A stretch of DNA of 64,000 nucleotides from Streptomyces camponoticapitis. GTDB lineage: Bacteria > Actinomycetota > Actinomycetes > Streptomycetales > Streptomycetaceae. Positions 1 through 8,329 of this stretch are shown piece after piece; position 1 is the stretch's first letter, and every line of letters begins with the position of its first letter. The notes below the pieces were generated by a model, which was not told the DNA's origin, made no database searches, and saw only the letters and a program-made list of their open reading frames with translations. The stretch spans positions 298,084 to 362,083 of the forward strand of contig NZ_BMMV01000001.1 of assembly GCF_014646115.1 (NCBI RefSeq). The letters are read 5' to 3'. Position numbers and translations under genes: made by a program.

Positions 1-1566
1 ACGGCCGTAGCCCCACGGGTCGTCCTCCTCGATCTTCTTCCCGTACTTGGAGGTCTTCCAGACGTTGTAGAAGAAGGGCAGCAACGAGAGGCCGAGCAAG
101 AACGCGCTGATGGAGGATGTGGTGTTCAGGGCGGTGAAACCGTCGGCGGCGAGATAGTCCGCGTACCGCCGTGGCATGCCTTCCGCGCCCAGCCAGTGCT
201 GGACCAGGAACGTGCCGTGGAATCCGATGAACAGCGTCCAGAAGGTCATCTTCCCGAGCCGTTCGTCCAGCATCTTGCCCGTCATCTTGGGCCACCAGAA
301 ATGGAAGCCGGCGAACATCGCGAAGACCACCGTGCCGAAGACGACGTAATGGAAGTGCGCGACGACGAAGTACGAGTCGGAGACATGGAAGTCCATCGGC
401 GGCGAGGCCAGGATGACCCCCGTCAGACCACCGAAAAGGAACGTGACGAGAAAGCCGATCGACCAGAGCATCGGTGTCTCGAAGGACAACGATCCTTTCC
501 ACATCGTGCCGATCCAGTTGAAGAACTTCACCCCGGTCGGTACCGCGATCAAGAACGTCATGAAGGAGAAGAACGGCAGCAGCACAGCGCCGGTGACGAA
601 CATGTGATGGGCCCAGACGGTCGCGGAGAGGCCGGCGATGGCGATCGTCGCGCCGACCAGACCGATGTAGCCGAAGACCGGCTTGCGGCTGAAGACCGGA
701 ATGATCTCGGTGACGATCCCGAAGAAGGGCAAGGCGATGATGTACACCTCTGGATGCCCGAAGAACCAGAAGAGGTGCTGCCACAGCAATGGGCCGCCGT
801 TCGCGGCGTCGAAGATGTGCGCACCGAATTTCCGGTCGGCCTCCAGGGCGAGGAGCGCACCGGCGAGGACGGGGAAGGCGAGCAGCACCAGCACCGACGT
901 CAGCAGCACGTTCCAGCAGAAGATCGGCATCCGGAACATCGTCATGCCGGGTGCCCGCATACAGACGATCGTGGTGATGAAGTTGACCGCGCCGAGAATC
1001 GTGCCGAAACCGTTGAAGGCCAGACCCATGACCCACAGGTCCCCGCCGATGCCGGGCGAGCGCACCGAATCCGACAGTGGCGTATAGGCGGTCCAGCCGA
1101 AGTCGGGGGTGCCCTGCGGGGTGATGAAGCCCGACACCGCGATGGCCGAACCGAACAGGTAGAGCCAGTAGGCGAACATGTTCAGCCGCGGGAACGCCAC
1201 ATCGGGAGCGCCGATCTGGAGCGGCATGATCCAGTTGGTGAATCCGGCGAACAGCGGCGTCGCGAACAACAGCAGCATGATCGTGCCGTGCATCGTGAAC
1301 GCCTGGTTGTACTGCTCGTGCGACACGATCTGGATACCGGGCCGGGCCAGCTCGGCGCGCATGACCAGCGCCATGATCCCGCCCAACACGAAAAAGCCGA
1401 AGGACGTGGTCAGGTAGAGCGTGCCGATCGTCTTGTGATCGGTGGTGGTCAGCCAGCTGATGACGACACTGCCGGGCCGCTTGCGCCGCACCGGCAGCTC
1501 GTCCTGGTACGAGTCGTCCTCACTCTCCAGCGGGGCGTCGACTCCAAATCCGGGCTGTGCTGCCAC
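1..1566 (-). CDS. ctaD: Cytochrome c oxidase subunit I (aa3-type), 3' end outside window
   Basis: Catalytic heme-copper subunit of the aa3 terminal oxidase, an integral membrane protein that reduces O2 and pumps protons. Reverse-strand reading gives 522 residues continuous to base 1, with the classic landmarks: [14 protein letters not shown] near the N-terminus, [17 protein letters not shown] (heme-ligand His), [19 protein letters not shown] (Cu-B His and the cross-linked Tyr), [10 protein letters not shown], and [15 protein letters not shown] (heme a/a3 ligands). The last visible residues, [10 protein letters not shown], match the C-terminal part of Streptomyces CtaD, so about 50 residues are missing. 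The chosen GTG (1564-1566) has GGAG five bases upstream. No ctaC (subunit II) lies upstream, where a P450 gene is found instead, so this is probably a stand-alone second copy of ctaD. Identity is very sure; the start is moderately sure. Confidence 0.95.
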   Translation of the reverse strand, partial: MAAQPGFGVDAPLESEDDSYQDELPVRRKRPGSVVISWLTTTDHKTIGTLYLTTSFGFFVLGGIMALVMRAELARPGIQIVSHEQYNQAFTMHGTIMLLLFATPLFAGFTNWIMPLQIGAPDVAFPRLNMFAYWLYLFGSAIAVSGFITPQGTPDFGWTAYTPLSDSVRSPGIGGDLWVMGLAFNGFGTILGAVNFITTIVCMRAPGMTMFRMPIFCWNVLLTSVLVLLAFPVLAGALLALEADRKFGAHIFDAANGGPLLWQHLFWFFGHPEVYIIALPFFGIVTEIIPVFSRKPVFGYIGLVGATIAIAGLSATVWAHHMFVTGAVLLPFFSFMTFLIAVPTGVKFFNWIGTMWKGSLSFETPMLWSIGFLVTFLFGGLTGVILASPPMDFHVSDSYFVVAHFHYVVFGTVVFAMFAGFHFWWPKMTGKMLDERLGKMTFWTLFIGFHGTFLVQHWLGAEGMPRRYADYLAADGFTALNTTSSISAFLLGLSLLPFFYNVWKTSKYGKKIEEDDPWGYGR

Positions 1567-1813
1567 ACCAACTCCAGTTCACTCACCGACCACCGACGTG
1601 AACTCGCACATGCCGGCAGGGCAAACCCAGCGAAAAAAGGATGATTACGCCCGCAATGTATTCCATGCCGGTTGTCCGGACTTGCCCGGAAGGGGCGATC
1701 AGGCTGGGTTTCACACGTTCGTGGGGCATGCCGGTGCTCACGTCGACCAGGTGCGCATATTGTTCTTTCTTCAGCGACCTGGCCCGGTCCCGGCGCCTTC
1801 AACAGCCCGCTGG

Positions 1814-3067
1814 TCAGGCGTCCAGGCGGACCGGGAGGGTGGTCGAGCTGTTGGAGAAGAGGGACGGGACCGGGATCAGGTCCGACGGGTCGATCGCCAG
1901 GCTCAGCCGGGGGTACCTCTTGAAGACAGCCGGGATCGCGAGCGCCGCTTCCAGCCTCGCCAGCGGGGCGCCCAGGCAGAAGTGGGGGCCATGGCTGAAG
2001 GCCAGGTGTTTGCGCTGGTCCCTGGTGATGTCGAACTCGTCCGCCGCGTCGCCGTGTTGGGCCTTGTCGCGGCCGACCGCGCTGTACGGGGCCATGATCG
2101 CCTCGCCCTTGGGGATGCGGACGCCCGCGATCTCGACGTCCTCCAGGGGGTAGCGGAAGGGGAAGTTGCCGATGGGGGCGTCCCAGCGCAGGGTCTCCTC
2201 GACCACGTCCGCCCAGACCGCCTCGTCGCCCTGTTCGGCCACGGTGCGCTGGTCCGGGTGGGTGAGCAGGGCGCGTACGGCGTTGGTGATGAGGCTCAGC
2301 GTCGTCTCCTGGCCGGCGGAGAGCATCAGCAGCAGCGTGCCGACCAGTTCCTCCTCGCTGAGCGAGTCGGGGTCCTCGTCGCGGGCGGCGATGAGCGCGC
2401 TGGTCAGGTCGGCGCCCGGGTTTCGGCGGCAGTTGTCGACGACCCGGGCGAGGAGCTCGTACTGCTCGATCTGACTCGCCGTCACCTCTTCGGGACCCAG
2501 GTCGGAGCGGAAGATGTTGTCCATCAGCTCCTTCAGCCGGGGCCTCTCGTGCTCGGGCACGCCGAAGAGCTCGCAGATCACCCGCATCGGCACCGGGTGG
2601 GCGAAGTGGCGGCGGAGGTCGACGCTGCCGTCGGCGTCGGTGTGCGACGGCAGCGCCTCCAGGAGTTCGTCGACGATCTGCTCGATACGCGGCCGCAGCT
2701 CCTGGACCCGGCGGGGCGTGAAGGTCTGGGTGACCAGTTTCCGCAGCCTGCGGTGCTCCTGGCCGTCCGAGGTGACCATGTTGGTGACCTTCACCATGCC
2801 TATGAGCGGCCAGCCGTCGGATATCTCGCCGCGCAGGACCGCGTTCCAGTTGCGCCAGTCCTTGCTGAAGCGCGGGTCGGCGATCATGTCGTTCAGCAGG
2901 GCGTGGTCGGTCACCGACCACGCCATGACGTCTCCGGGCAGCTTGATACGGACCACCGGGCCCAGTTCACGGAGTCTGGCCGCTTCGCCGTGGTGATCCC
3001 TGCCGTGCGGGTCGAGGGTGACGACCGGTATCTCCGACTCGGAGGAGGCTGTGGCTCGCAAGGTCAT
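1814..3067 (-). CDS. Cytochrome P450, CYP154-type, last gene of the conservon
   Basis: Soluble heme monooxygenase of 417 residues. Visible P450 landmarks are the I-helix oxygen-binding motif SAGQETT, the K-helix ETLR (an intact ExxR), and the heme loop FSHGPHFCLG with the thiolate Cys. Streptomyces conservons of the cvn9-13 kind end in a CYP157/CYP154 pair, and both sequence style and position fit CYP154 here. The start ATG follows GGAGAA at good spacing. It lies 36 bases downstream of the CYP157-type gene and is probably co-transcribed with it. No ferredoxin or reductase gene is nearby, so electrons must come from elsewhere. The substrate is unknown. The exact CYP family is inferred from context and motif and would need an alignment. 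Confidence 0.9.
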   Translation of the reverse strand: MTLRATASSESEIPVVTLDPHGRDHHGEAARLRELGPVVRIKLPGDVMAWSVTDHALLNDMIADPRFSKDWRNWNAVLRGEISDGWPLIGMVKVTNMVTSDGQEHRRLRKLVTQTFTPRRVQELRPRIEQIVDELLEALPSHTDADGSVDLRRHFAHPVPMRVICELFGVPEHERPRLKELMDNIFRSDLGPEEVTASQIEQYELLARVVDNCRRNPGADLTSALIAARDEDPDSLSEEELVGTLLLMLSAGQETTLSLITNAVRALLTHPDQRTVAEQGDEAVWADVVEETLRWDAPIGNFPFRYPLEDVEIAGVRIPKGEAIMAPYSAVGRDKAQHGDAADEFDITRDQRKHLAFSHGPHFCLGAPLARLEAALAIPAVFKRYPRLSLAIDPSDLIPVPSLFSNSSTTLPVRLDA

Positions 3068-3103
3068 GGTGCTTCTCCAGAACTCGGGCTGGTGTGTGCG
3101 GAA

Positions 3104-4444
3104 CTATCCCCGGCCGGTACGGAGCGGAATTCGCGCCGCCGAGAACCGTGCCGGGAGGGCGACGGGGACCCGTGTCCACGGTGAGGGGCGCCAGGTCAGC
3201 TCCTCGGCGGGAACGGTGAGTTCCATGTCGGGCAGCAGGTTGAGCGCGGTGTTCACGGCCGTACGGGTGATGAGCCGCGCCGGTACCTGCGCCGGGCAGA
3301 CGTGCGGTCCGGCCGAGAAGGCGAGGTGGGCGCGGTTGCCCGGCTCCTCGTCACCCTCGTCGGGGCGGATCGCCGGGTCGTCGTTGGCGGCGGCGTGCCC
3401 GAGGATGAGGCAGTCGCCGCGCTGGATGAACCGGCCGCCCAGCTCGGTGTCGTGCAGGGCGTAGCGGGCCGGCATGTTGTTCATGGGCGGGTCGCGCCAC
3501 AGCGCCTGGTCGAGTGCGTCGTCGACCCCGAGCCGGCCACCGTGCAGCCGCGCGGCGAAGCGGGGGTCGGTGAGCATCAGGCGCAGCGTGTGCGCGATCC
3601 AGGCGGTGACCGTCTCGTTTCCGGCGGAGATCATCACCACGATCGACTGGAGGCGCTCGGCCTCGTTGCGGAGATTCGGGTGGTTGATGAAGACCGTCGT
3701 CATGTCGTCGGTCGGATTGCGCCGCCGCTCGCGCACCGTGTCGAGCAGGATCTCCTCGAAGTGCCGGTTACCGGCCTGGGAGTCGTCCGCGCTGCCGAAC
3801 AGGGCGATGAGCGCGTCCAGCAACTCCCGCCCCTCGATGGCGTCCAGACCGAAGAGCGAGGCGAGGGAGAGCATCGGCACGATCGTGGCGTACTCGTTCA
3901 CCAGATCCGCGCTGCCGCGCTCGGAGAACTCCGCGATCAGGTCGGTGCAGATCCGCTCGACATGGCGGCGCACCTTGCGCTGGTCGATCCGCGCGATGCC
4001 GTCGTCGAGCGGCTTGCGCAGCCGCCGGTGCTCGGCGCCGTCCGAGCCGATGACGCTGGCGCGCCAGCCCATCATCGGCAGCAGGCCGGAGTCGGGCGCG
4101 ACGACGCCGTCGTACATATGGCGCCACTTGCGGCCGTCGCGGGAGTAGATCTGCTCCTGCCGGGTGATGGTCAGCAGTTCCCGGTAGCCCATCACGAGCC
4201 AGGCGGGGACGCCCGGTTCGAGCTCCACCTTGGCCACGTTGCCCCACTCGGCGCGCAGTCGCCGGTAGACGGCGCGCGGATCGGGCGCGCCGACGGCGGC
4301 GGACAGCGGGAGCAGCCCCGTACCGCCGCCGGAGTTGGAGCGGTGCGCCGGGCACCCCGGCGGAGACGGCGTCGCCGGCCCGGATCCGTCGGCGGAGGCG
4401 TCGGCGGACGGCGACGCGGGGGGCTGCTTCGGGGCGGAACTCAT
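3104..4444 (-). CDS. Cytochrome P450, CYP157-type, lacking the ExxR motif
   Basis: P450-fold protein of 446 residues. The heme loop FSAGPHVCPAQ keeps the cysteine, and the I-helix reads SAGNET. At the K-helix (about residue 312-316) the sequence is DQALW where nearly all P450s have ExxR, so both the Glu and the Arg are replaced. Loss of ExxR (for example EQSLW) is the published hallmark of the Streptomyces CYP157 family. The residue two after the Cys is Ala instead of the usual Gly. The ATG overlaps the stop of the GTPase gene as ATGA (4441-4444), indicating translational coupling and ruling out the longer upstream frame. Residues 1-50 are low-complexity Pro/Ala/Ser. Role inferred: an effector or accessory enzyme of the conservon signalling complex, substrate unknown. 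Confidence 0.92.
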   Translation of the reverse strand: MSSAPKQPPASPSADASADGSGPATPSPPGCPAHRSNSGGGTGLLPLSAAVGAPDPRAVYRRLRAEWGNVAKVELEPGVPAWLVMGYRELLTITRQEQIYSRDGRKWRHMYDGVVAPDSGLLPMMGWRASVIGSDGAEHRRLRKPLDDGIARIDQRKVRRHVERICTDLIAEFSERGSADLVNEYATIVPMLSLASLFGLDAIEGRELLDALIALFGSADDSQAGNRHFEEILLDTVRERRRNPTDDMTTVFINHPNLRNEAERLQSIVVMISAGNETVTAWIAHTLRLMLTDPRFAARLHGGRLGVDDALDQALWRDPPMNNMPARYALHDTELGGRFIQRGDCLILGHAAANDDPAIRPDEGDEEPGNRAHLAFSAGPHVCPAQVPARLITRTAVNTALNLLPDMELTVPAEELTWRPSPWTRVPVALPARFSAARIPLRTGRG

Positions 4445-5046
4445 GAGGTGGTCTCCGGGGTGCGTAACGAGCTCGCCGACACATACTCGACAAGGCTGAT
4501 CAGGGCGTCGACGGACGACGCGTGCTCGCGCGCGTCGCACACCACCACAGGCGTCGCTGGCAACAGGTCGAGCGCGCCGCGCAGTTCGTCCGCGCCGTAC
4601 CACTCGCTGTCCGGGAACTGGTTGACGGCGACCGCGAACGGCAGCCCCCGCAGCTCCAGTTGTTCGACGACGTCGAAGCTGTCCTCCAGTCTTCGGGTGT
4701 CGACGATGACCAGGACGCCGAGCGCGCCCTCCGCCAGCCCCTCCCAGAGGTCCCAGAAGCGGCGCTGGCCGGGGGTCCCGAACAGGTAGAGGACGAGGCG
4801 GGAGTTGAGGGTGATGCGGCCGAAGTCCATGGCGACGGTGGTCGTGGTCTTCGTACTCATGCCGGCCAGGTCGTCCACGCCGATACTCGCCTGCGTCATG
4901 ACCTCCTCCGTGCGCAGCGGTTCGATCTCGCTGACCGAGCCGACCAGCGTGGTCTTGCCGACGCCGAAGGCGCCCACGACGAGGATCTTGACGGCCTGCT
5001 GGACAGTGTCGGGCAAGTAGCGGTCAGCGGAGCCGACGGAGACCAT
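4441..5046 (-). CDS. cvnD: Conservon Ras-like GTPase CvnD
   Basis: Small cytosolic GTP-binding protein of 201 residues, resembling eukaryotic Ras/Arf switches and acting with CvnA-C at the membrane in Streptomyces conservons. The G1/P-loop is GAFGVGKTT near residue 20; the DTPG-type element is replaced by LFGTPGQRRF (G3 region), as is typical of the family, and AVNQF sits in the G4 (NKxD-like) region. The ATG at 5046 is preferred over the earlier ATG at 5097 because GGAGG lies seven bases before it. It overlaps the 3' end of cvnC by 23 bases and the next P450 by ATGA. Codon 194 is TTA (4465-4467), a rare leucine codon in Streptomyces that needs the bldA tRNA. Confidence 0.94.
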   Translation of the reverse strand: MVSVGSADRYLPDTVQQAVKILVVGAFGVGKTTLVGSVSEIEPLRTEEVMTQASIGVDDLAGMSTKTTTTVAMDFGRITLNSRLVLYLFGTPGQRRFWDLWEGLAEGALGVLVIVDTRRLEDSFDVVEQLELRGLPFAVAVNQFPDSEWYGADELRGALDLLPATPVVVCDAREHASSVDALISLVEYVSASSLRTPETTS

Positions 5047-5392
5047 CCAGTACCTCCTGGAGGAGTTGCGGGTCGGGCACGGCGGCCTGGGGCACACCCG
5101 AACGGGCGGCCAGATGGCCGCTGTCGACGAGATCGGACGCCAGCACCTTCACCAGGCTGACCGGCAGTTCGAGATGGGCGGCCGCCTCCACGACGGAGAG
5201 CAGCCGCTCGCACATCCGCACCAGGGCGCGTTCTTCCCTGGTCGCCGAGACCGGCAGGGCGCGTGGAGGACTGATCGCCACGAGGAGGGTCTCGATACTG
5301 ATGGTGTTGCGGGTCGGCCGGGAGCGCCCTTTGGTGATCACGTAGGGACGTAACGCGCTGTCCGCGTACGCCTCCTCTCCCGGACCACTCAT
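5024..5392 (-). CDS. cvnC: Conservon DUF742 protein CvnC
   Basis: DUF742 protein of 122 residues, a winged-helix-like adaptor of conservon complexes. The N-terminal stretch ALRPYVITKGRS and the C-terminal EVLDGLRRL are typical of the family. Start ATG (5390-5392) overlaps the cvnB stop as ATGA, so the much longer upstream open frame is not used. Codon 14 is TTA (5351-5353), so translation should depend on the bldA leucyl-tRNA. Its stop lies inside the start region of cvnD, consistent with tightly coupled translation of the four cvn genes. DUF742 proteins are reported to interact with the roadblock and GTPase partners; a DNA-binding role is not established here. Confidence 0.93.
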   Translation of the reverse strand: MSGPGEEAYADSALRPYVITKGRSRPTRNTISIETLLVAISPPRALPVSATREERALVRMCERLLSVVEAAAHLELPVSLVKVLASDLVDSGHLAARSGVPQAAVPDPQLLQEVLDGLRRLR

Positions 5393-5796
5393 ACGGGGTC
5401 CTGGCGCGGCGGGCTGCTCAGGTTGCCCGCGCCGATCTTGATCACCTGCGCCTGCATCTGCTTGGCGACGAGCTTCGGGTCCACCACGGGGCCCGTCACG
5501 ACGGCGAGATGGGCCCCGTTGGCGCTGCGCATGAAGAGGAAACCGCCGTTGAACTCCACCATCTGCTGGTGCACGGCTCCGCCGTCCTCGCCGAACTCGC
5601 GGCCGAGACTGCGGCCGAGGGACTGGAGTCCGGAGCAACTGGCCGACAGGCGCTCGGCGGAGTCCCGGTCCATGCCCTCGGAGCTGGCCAGCAGGAGCCC
5701 GTCGGCGCTGAAGACGATCACGCGCTCGACCCCGGGTACGACGGCGACCTCGGCGATCATCCAGCTGCGCTGCTCCGGGTTCTCCACGTAGCTCAT
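5389..5796 (-). CDS. cvnB: Conservon roadblock/LC7 protein CvnB
   Basis: Roadblock/LC7-fold protein of 135 residues. Visible family features include the N-terminal VENPEQRSWMI, the core VERVIVFSADGLLLASSEG and the HLAVVTGP strand. Roadblock proteins usually dimerise and act as scaffold or GTPase-activating partners of Ras-like GTPases such as MglA; here the partner should be CvnD. It follows cvnA by two bases and overlaps cvnC by ATGA, so it is the second gene of one translationally coupled operon. The start ATG at 5796 gives the normal family length; the longer frame that runs through cvnA is a GC-driven artefact. Confidence 0.94.
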   Translation of the reverse strand: MSYVENPEQRSWMIAEVAVVPGVERVIVFSADGLLLASSEGMDRDSAERLSASCSGLQSLGRSLGREFGEDGGAVHQQMVEFNGGFLFMRSANGAHLAVVTGPVVDPKLVAKQMQAQVIKIGAGNLSSPPRQDPV

Positions 5797-5798
5797 AG

Positions 5799-7475
5799 TC
5801 ACGTCTGTCCTTCTGGGGGGAGGGGGGTGGCTGACGAGGGCGGGTCGTGCGGACCCTCGTCGGTGGCGGAGTCCGTGGCGGCGGACTCGCCGGAGGGCGG
5901 CAAGGTGCGGCCGCCCTCGAAGAACTGCTCCATCCAGTCGCCTGCCTCTTCCGGCGAGCCGGGCGGGGTGACGGCGGTGGGTGCGGGGGGCGCCGTGGGG
6001 GCGCCGGGCTCGAACTCGTCGCGCCGTGAACGGCGCTGCGGGAGCCGGCGGCCGGTGCGCGGCGGGGCGGGAACGGCGGCCGGAGGGATCGCCGGGCCGG
6101 CGGCGGGGGCCGTCCCGGCGGGCGCGGCCGTGGCCTCCGGCGGCGTTTCCGCGGCCGGCGCGCGCGTCGGGACCTCCGGGACCGGCTGCGTGGATGGCAG
6201 GACCCGCCCGGCCGGCGTACCGGCGGGTGCGAGCGTCTGGAGTACGTCCACCGGTACCAGGACCACGGCCCGGACACCGCCGTACGGCGAGGGCCCGAGC
6301 TCGACCTGGAAGCCGTGCCGTTCGGCGAAGCGGCCGACGACCGCGAATCCGGTGCGCGGTATCTCGCCGACGTCGCCGACACCGAGGAGCCGGCGGCCCG
6401 AGACGATCTCGCGCGCCCCGTCCAGCCGGTACTCGTCCAGGCCGAGCCCGCCGTCGTCCACCTCGATGACCGCACCGCGCTGCACCGTACGCACCGTCAC
6501 GGGCACGCCGGTCTTCGGCGGCGAGTACTCGGTGGCGTTGGCGAGGAGTTCGGCGATGAGATGGATCAGCGGTTCCACGACGGAGGGGGTGACGCCCACG
6601 TCCGGGTCGCCGCTGACCTCGACGCGCTTGAAGGCGACGATGCGTCCGGACGCGGCGCGTACGACGTCCACGAGTGCGAGCGGCCGCTGCCACTGCTGGC
6701 CGGGCCACTCGCCGCACAGCACCTTGAGGCTCTGCGCGTGCCGGGCCTGCTGGGTCGCCGCGTGGTCCACCAGCATCGTGGTCTCCAGCAGGTCCGCGTC
6801 GCCCGGGTAGCGGTCGGCCAGACCTGTCACGGTCGCCTGGATGCGGTGCGCGGAGGTCTGCACCCGGCTGGCCAGCTCGACCAGTGAGAGCCGCTGCGAC
6901 TCCTCGCGGTCGTCGGCGGCATCGGTGACGGCGGTCAGCATCCGGTCGAGCCACTCGGCGACGCCCGGGCCCAACTCGTCCTCGCCGTGCAGCGGCTTCG
7001 GGATCTCCTCGGTCCTGGAGAGCGCGGCGGGCAGACGCTTCATGACGGTGAACTCGACTTCCGCGCGGACCAGTTCGGCCCGGTCCCGGACATGGCCCTG
7101 CCAGTGGGCCTCGCGGCTGTCCAGCTCGGCCCGTACGTCCTTGGCCTCCGCCCGTACGCGTTCGGCCTCTGCCCGAACGACTTCCGCCTCCGCCCGAACG
7201 TCTTCCGACTCCGCCCGTACGCGTTCGGCCTCCGCCCGCCACCGCGCGGCGTCGGACACCGCCGCACGGTGCTGTCCGCGCAGGGATTCCATGGCGGCGA
7301 CGACCAGCAGGGCGACCGCGCCGTAGGCCACCGCCGCCCCGATGTGCACGTCCGCCAGAGGCACCACGCCCGCGGCGAAGGCGAGCGGCGCCAGAAGCCG
7401 CGTGACCGGCCACAGGAGCCGTGTCCCACCGGCGGCCGGAGGTAACGCGGGGGGAGTTCTGGGGGATCGGACCAT
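5799..7475 (-). CDS. cvnA: Conservon sensor histidine-kinase-like protein CvnA
   Basis: Membrane-bound, kinase-like sensor of 558 residues heading the conservon. Two hydrophobic segments lie within about residues 20-65. They are followed by a highly charged coiled coil built on repeated VRAEAE heptads, a dimerisation/phospho-acceptor-like region, and an HATPase_c domain with the N-box ELLANATEYSP and the G1-box DDGGLGL. The last ~150 residues are Pro/Ala-rich and probably disordered. There is no extracellular NIT-type domain, unlike some conservon kinases, so sensing may occur in the membrane or cytosol. The start ATG at 7475 has AAGG seven bases upstream. Codon 11 is TTA (7443-7445), an early bldA-dependent codon that would gate the whole coupled operon. 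Confidence 0.93.
   Translation of the reverse strand: MVRSPRTPPALPPAAGGTRLLWPVTRLLAPLAFAAGVVPLADVHIGAAVAYGAVALLVVAAMESLRGQHRAAVSDAARWRAEAERVRAESEDVRAEAEVVRAEAERVRAEAKDVRAELDSREAHWQGHVRDRAELVRAEVEFTVMKRLPAALSRTEEIPKPLHGEDELGPGVAEWLDRMLTAVTDAADDREESQRLSLVELASRVQTSAHRIQATVTGLADRYPGDADLLETTMLVDHAATQQARHAQSLKVLCGEWPGQQWQRPLALVDVVRAASGRIVAFKRVEVSGDPDVGVTPSVVEPLIHLIAELLANATEYSPPKTGVPVTVRTVQRGAVIEVDDGGLGLDEYRLDGAREIVSGRRLLGVGDVGEIPRTGFAVVGRFAERHGFQVELGPSPYGGVRAVVLVPVDVLQTLAPAGTPAGRVLPSTQPVPEVPTRAPAAETPPEATAAPAGTAPAAGPAIPPAAVPAPPRTGRRLPQRRSRRDEFEPGAPTAPPAPTAVTPPGSPEEAGDWMEQFFEGGRTLPPSGESAATDSATDEGPHDPPSSATPLPPEGQT
7130..7234 (-). repeat. Five 21-bp tandem repeats encoding the coiled coil of CvnA
   Basis: Five consecutive 21-bp imperfect units begin at 7130, 7151, 7172, 7193 and 7214; on the + strand each starts CCCGtACG or CCCGaACG. 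On the coding strand each unit is exactly seven codons (VRAEAxx), that is one coiled-coil heptad, so gain or loss of units would keep frame and phase. Confidence 0.85.
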
Positions 7476-7594
7476 GGGAGAACCTTCGAGTTGACTGCGG
7501 TCGATGTCCGGTCGGTGAGTCGTCCGCGGCGGTTCGTGCGTGGGTGCGCGTGCGGGTGACTCGCCAACCACCCCCGAACCAGACATGGTTGAGT

Positions 7595-7610
7595 GATCGT
7601 ATATCCGATC
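7595..7610. promoter_or_regulatory. AT-rich near-palindrome upstream of cvnA
   Basis: A 16-bp near-palindrome (GATCGTATATCCGATC, 14 of 16 positions symmetric) stands in an unusually AT-rich patch about 120 bases before the cvnA start. It is the best candidate in the 259-base gap between the DUF6221 gene and cvnA for a promoter or operator of the conservon. No convincing -35 element was found, so this is only a suggestion. Confidence 0.3.
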
Positions 7611-7734
7611 GGCATATGGAACGGTCACTTCTCGCACACGGGCGGTGACCTGCCCGCTCCGCACCGTGAACGTGCCGCCACGCGCCCGAACGGGCAGCCG
7701 CTCCAACCCCCGGGGCGCCCCCGGTTCCTCCCCG

Positions 7735-8136
7735 CTACTGCATGAAACGCGGCAGCCACTTCGCCTGGTACTCGGGGTGCCCCGCGTACTCGGCCGCCAT
7801 CTGCCGCACGACGAAGCCCATCCCCACCGCGCGGCCGGAGGGGAAGTCGTGCTGCGGCCGGTCCACGTCCAGATGCGCGATCTCCGCGTACTCGCCCAGA
7901 AGCACTCTGCTCGTCTCGATACGGCGCAGTGTGCGGGCGGGGTCCTGGAGGGCGATGTGGCGGTCGTACCCCTGCGTCCGCACGCTGAACGAGATCCCGC
8001 CCGAGCGGTCGTGGACCTCGCCCGGTGCCTCGGGCGGGCACCGCCAGGATTCGCCGCCGGCCGCCCTCGCCACCTGCTCCTCCTCGTCCAGGCGTGCCCG
8101 CACAAAGGCCAGCATGTTCGTGTTGTCTGCTTTCAC
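7735..8136 (-). CDS. DUF6221 family protein
   Basis: Cytosolic protein of 133 residues resembling the DUF6221 family, which is abundant in streptomycetes and has no known function. The N-terminal signature LAFVRARLDEEEQVARAA and the C-terminal segment with HPEYQAKWLP fit that family. The ATG at 8136 gives the usual length. It is followed by the 259-base gap before the conservon and preceded by a 190-base gap with two near-identical CTCGTATCCG copies (about 8171-8200), so it is probably a single-gene unit. No catalytic motif is visible. Confidence 0.8.
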   Translation of the reverse strand: MKADNTNMLAFVRARLDEEEQVARAAGGESWRCPPEAPGEVHDRSGGISFSVRTQGYDRHIALQDPARTLRRIETSRVLLGEYAEIAHLDVDRPQHDFPSGRAVGMGFVVRQMAAEYAGHPEYQAKWLPRFMQ

Positions 8137-8329
8137 TTCCGGATCCCTCGCCGTGCTGTTCCGCTCATCACATGTACTCGTATCCGTGCTCGTATCCGCA
8201 CCGGTTCATGTCCTCCAACAGAGGATGCCCCACCGAAGTGTCGGCCGGACCGCCACCGCGACCGGTGCGGGGCGAAAGGGCGGAGAAAGCGAACGAATCG
8301 CCGGATCGTCGACAGGCATACGCCCCGGC

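Noticed and set aside
196..1644. Long + strand open frame opposite ctaD
   Set aside because: The reverse strand encodes unmistakable cytochrome oxidase subunit I; the + strand product is charged, repetitive and family-less, as expected from antisense GC-rich codons.
5389..7413. Long reverse-strand frame reading through cvnA into cvnB
   Set aside because: Only the last 135 residues (roadblock domain) are real; the upstream part is the wrong frame of cvnA.
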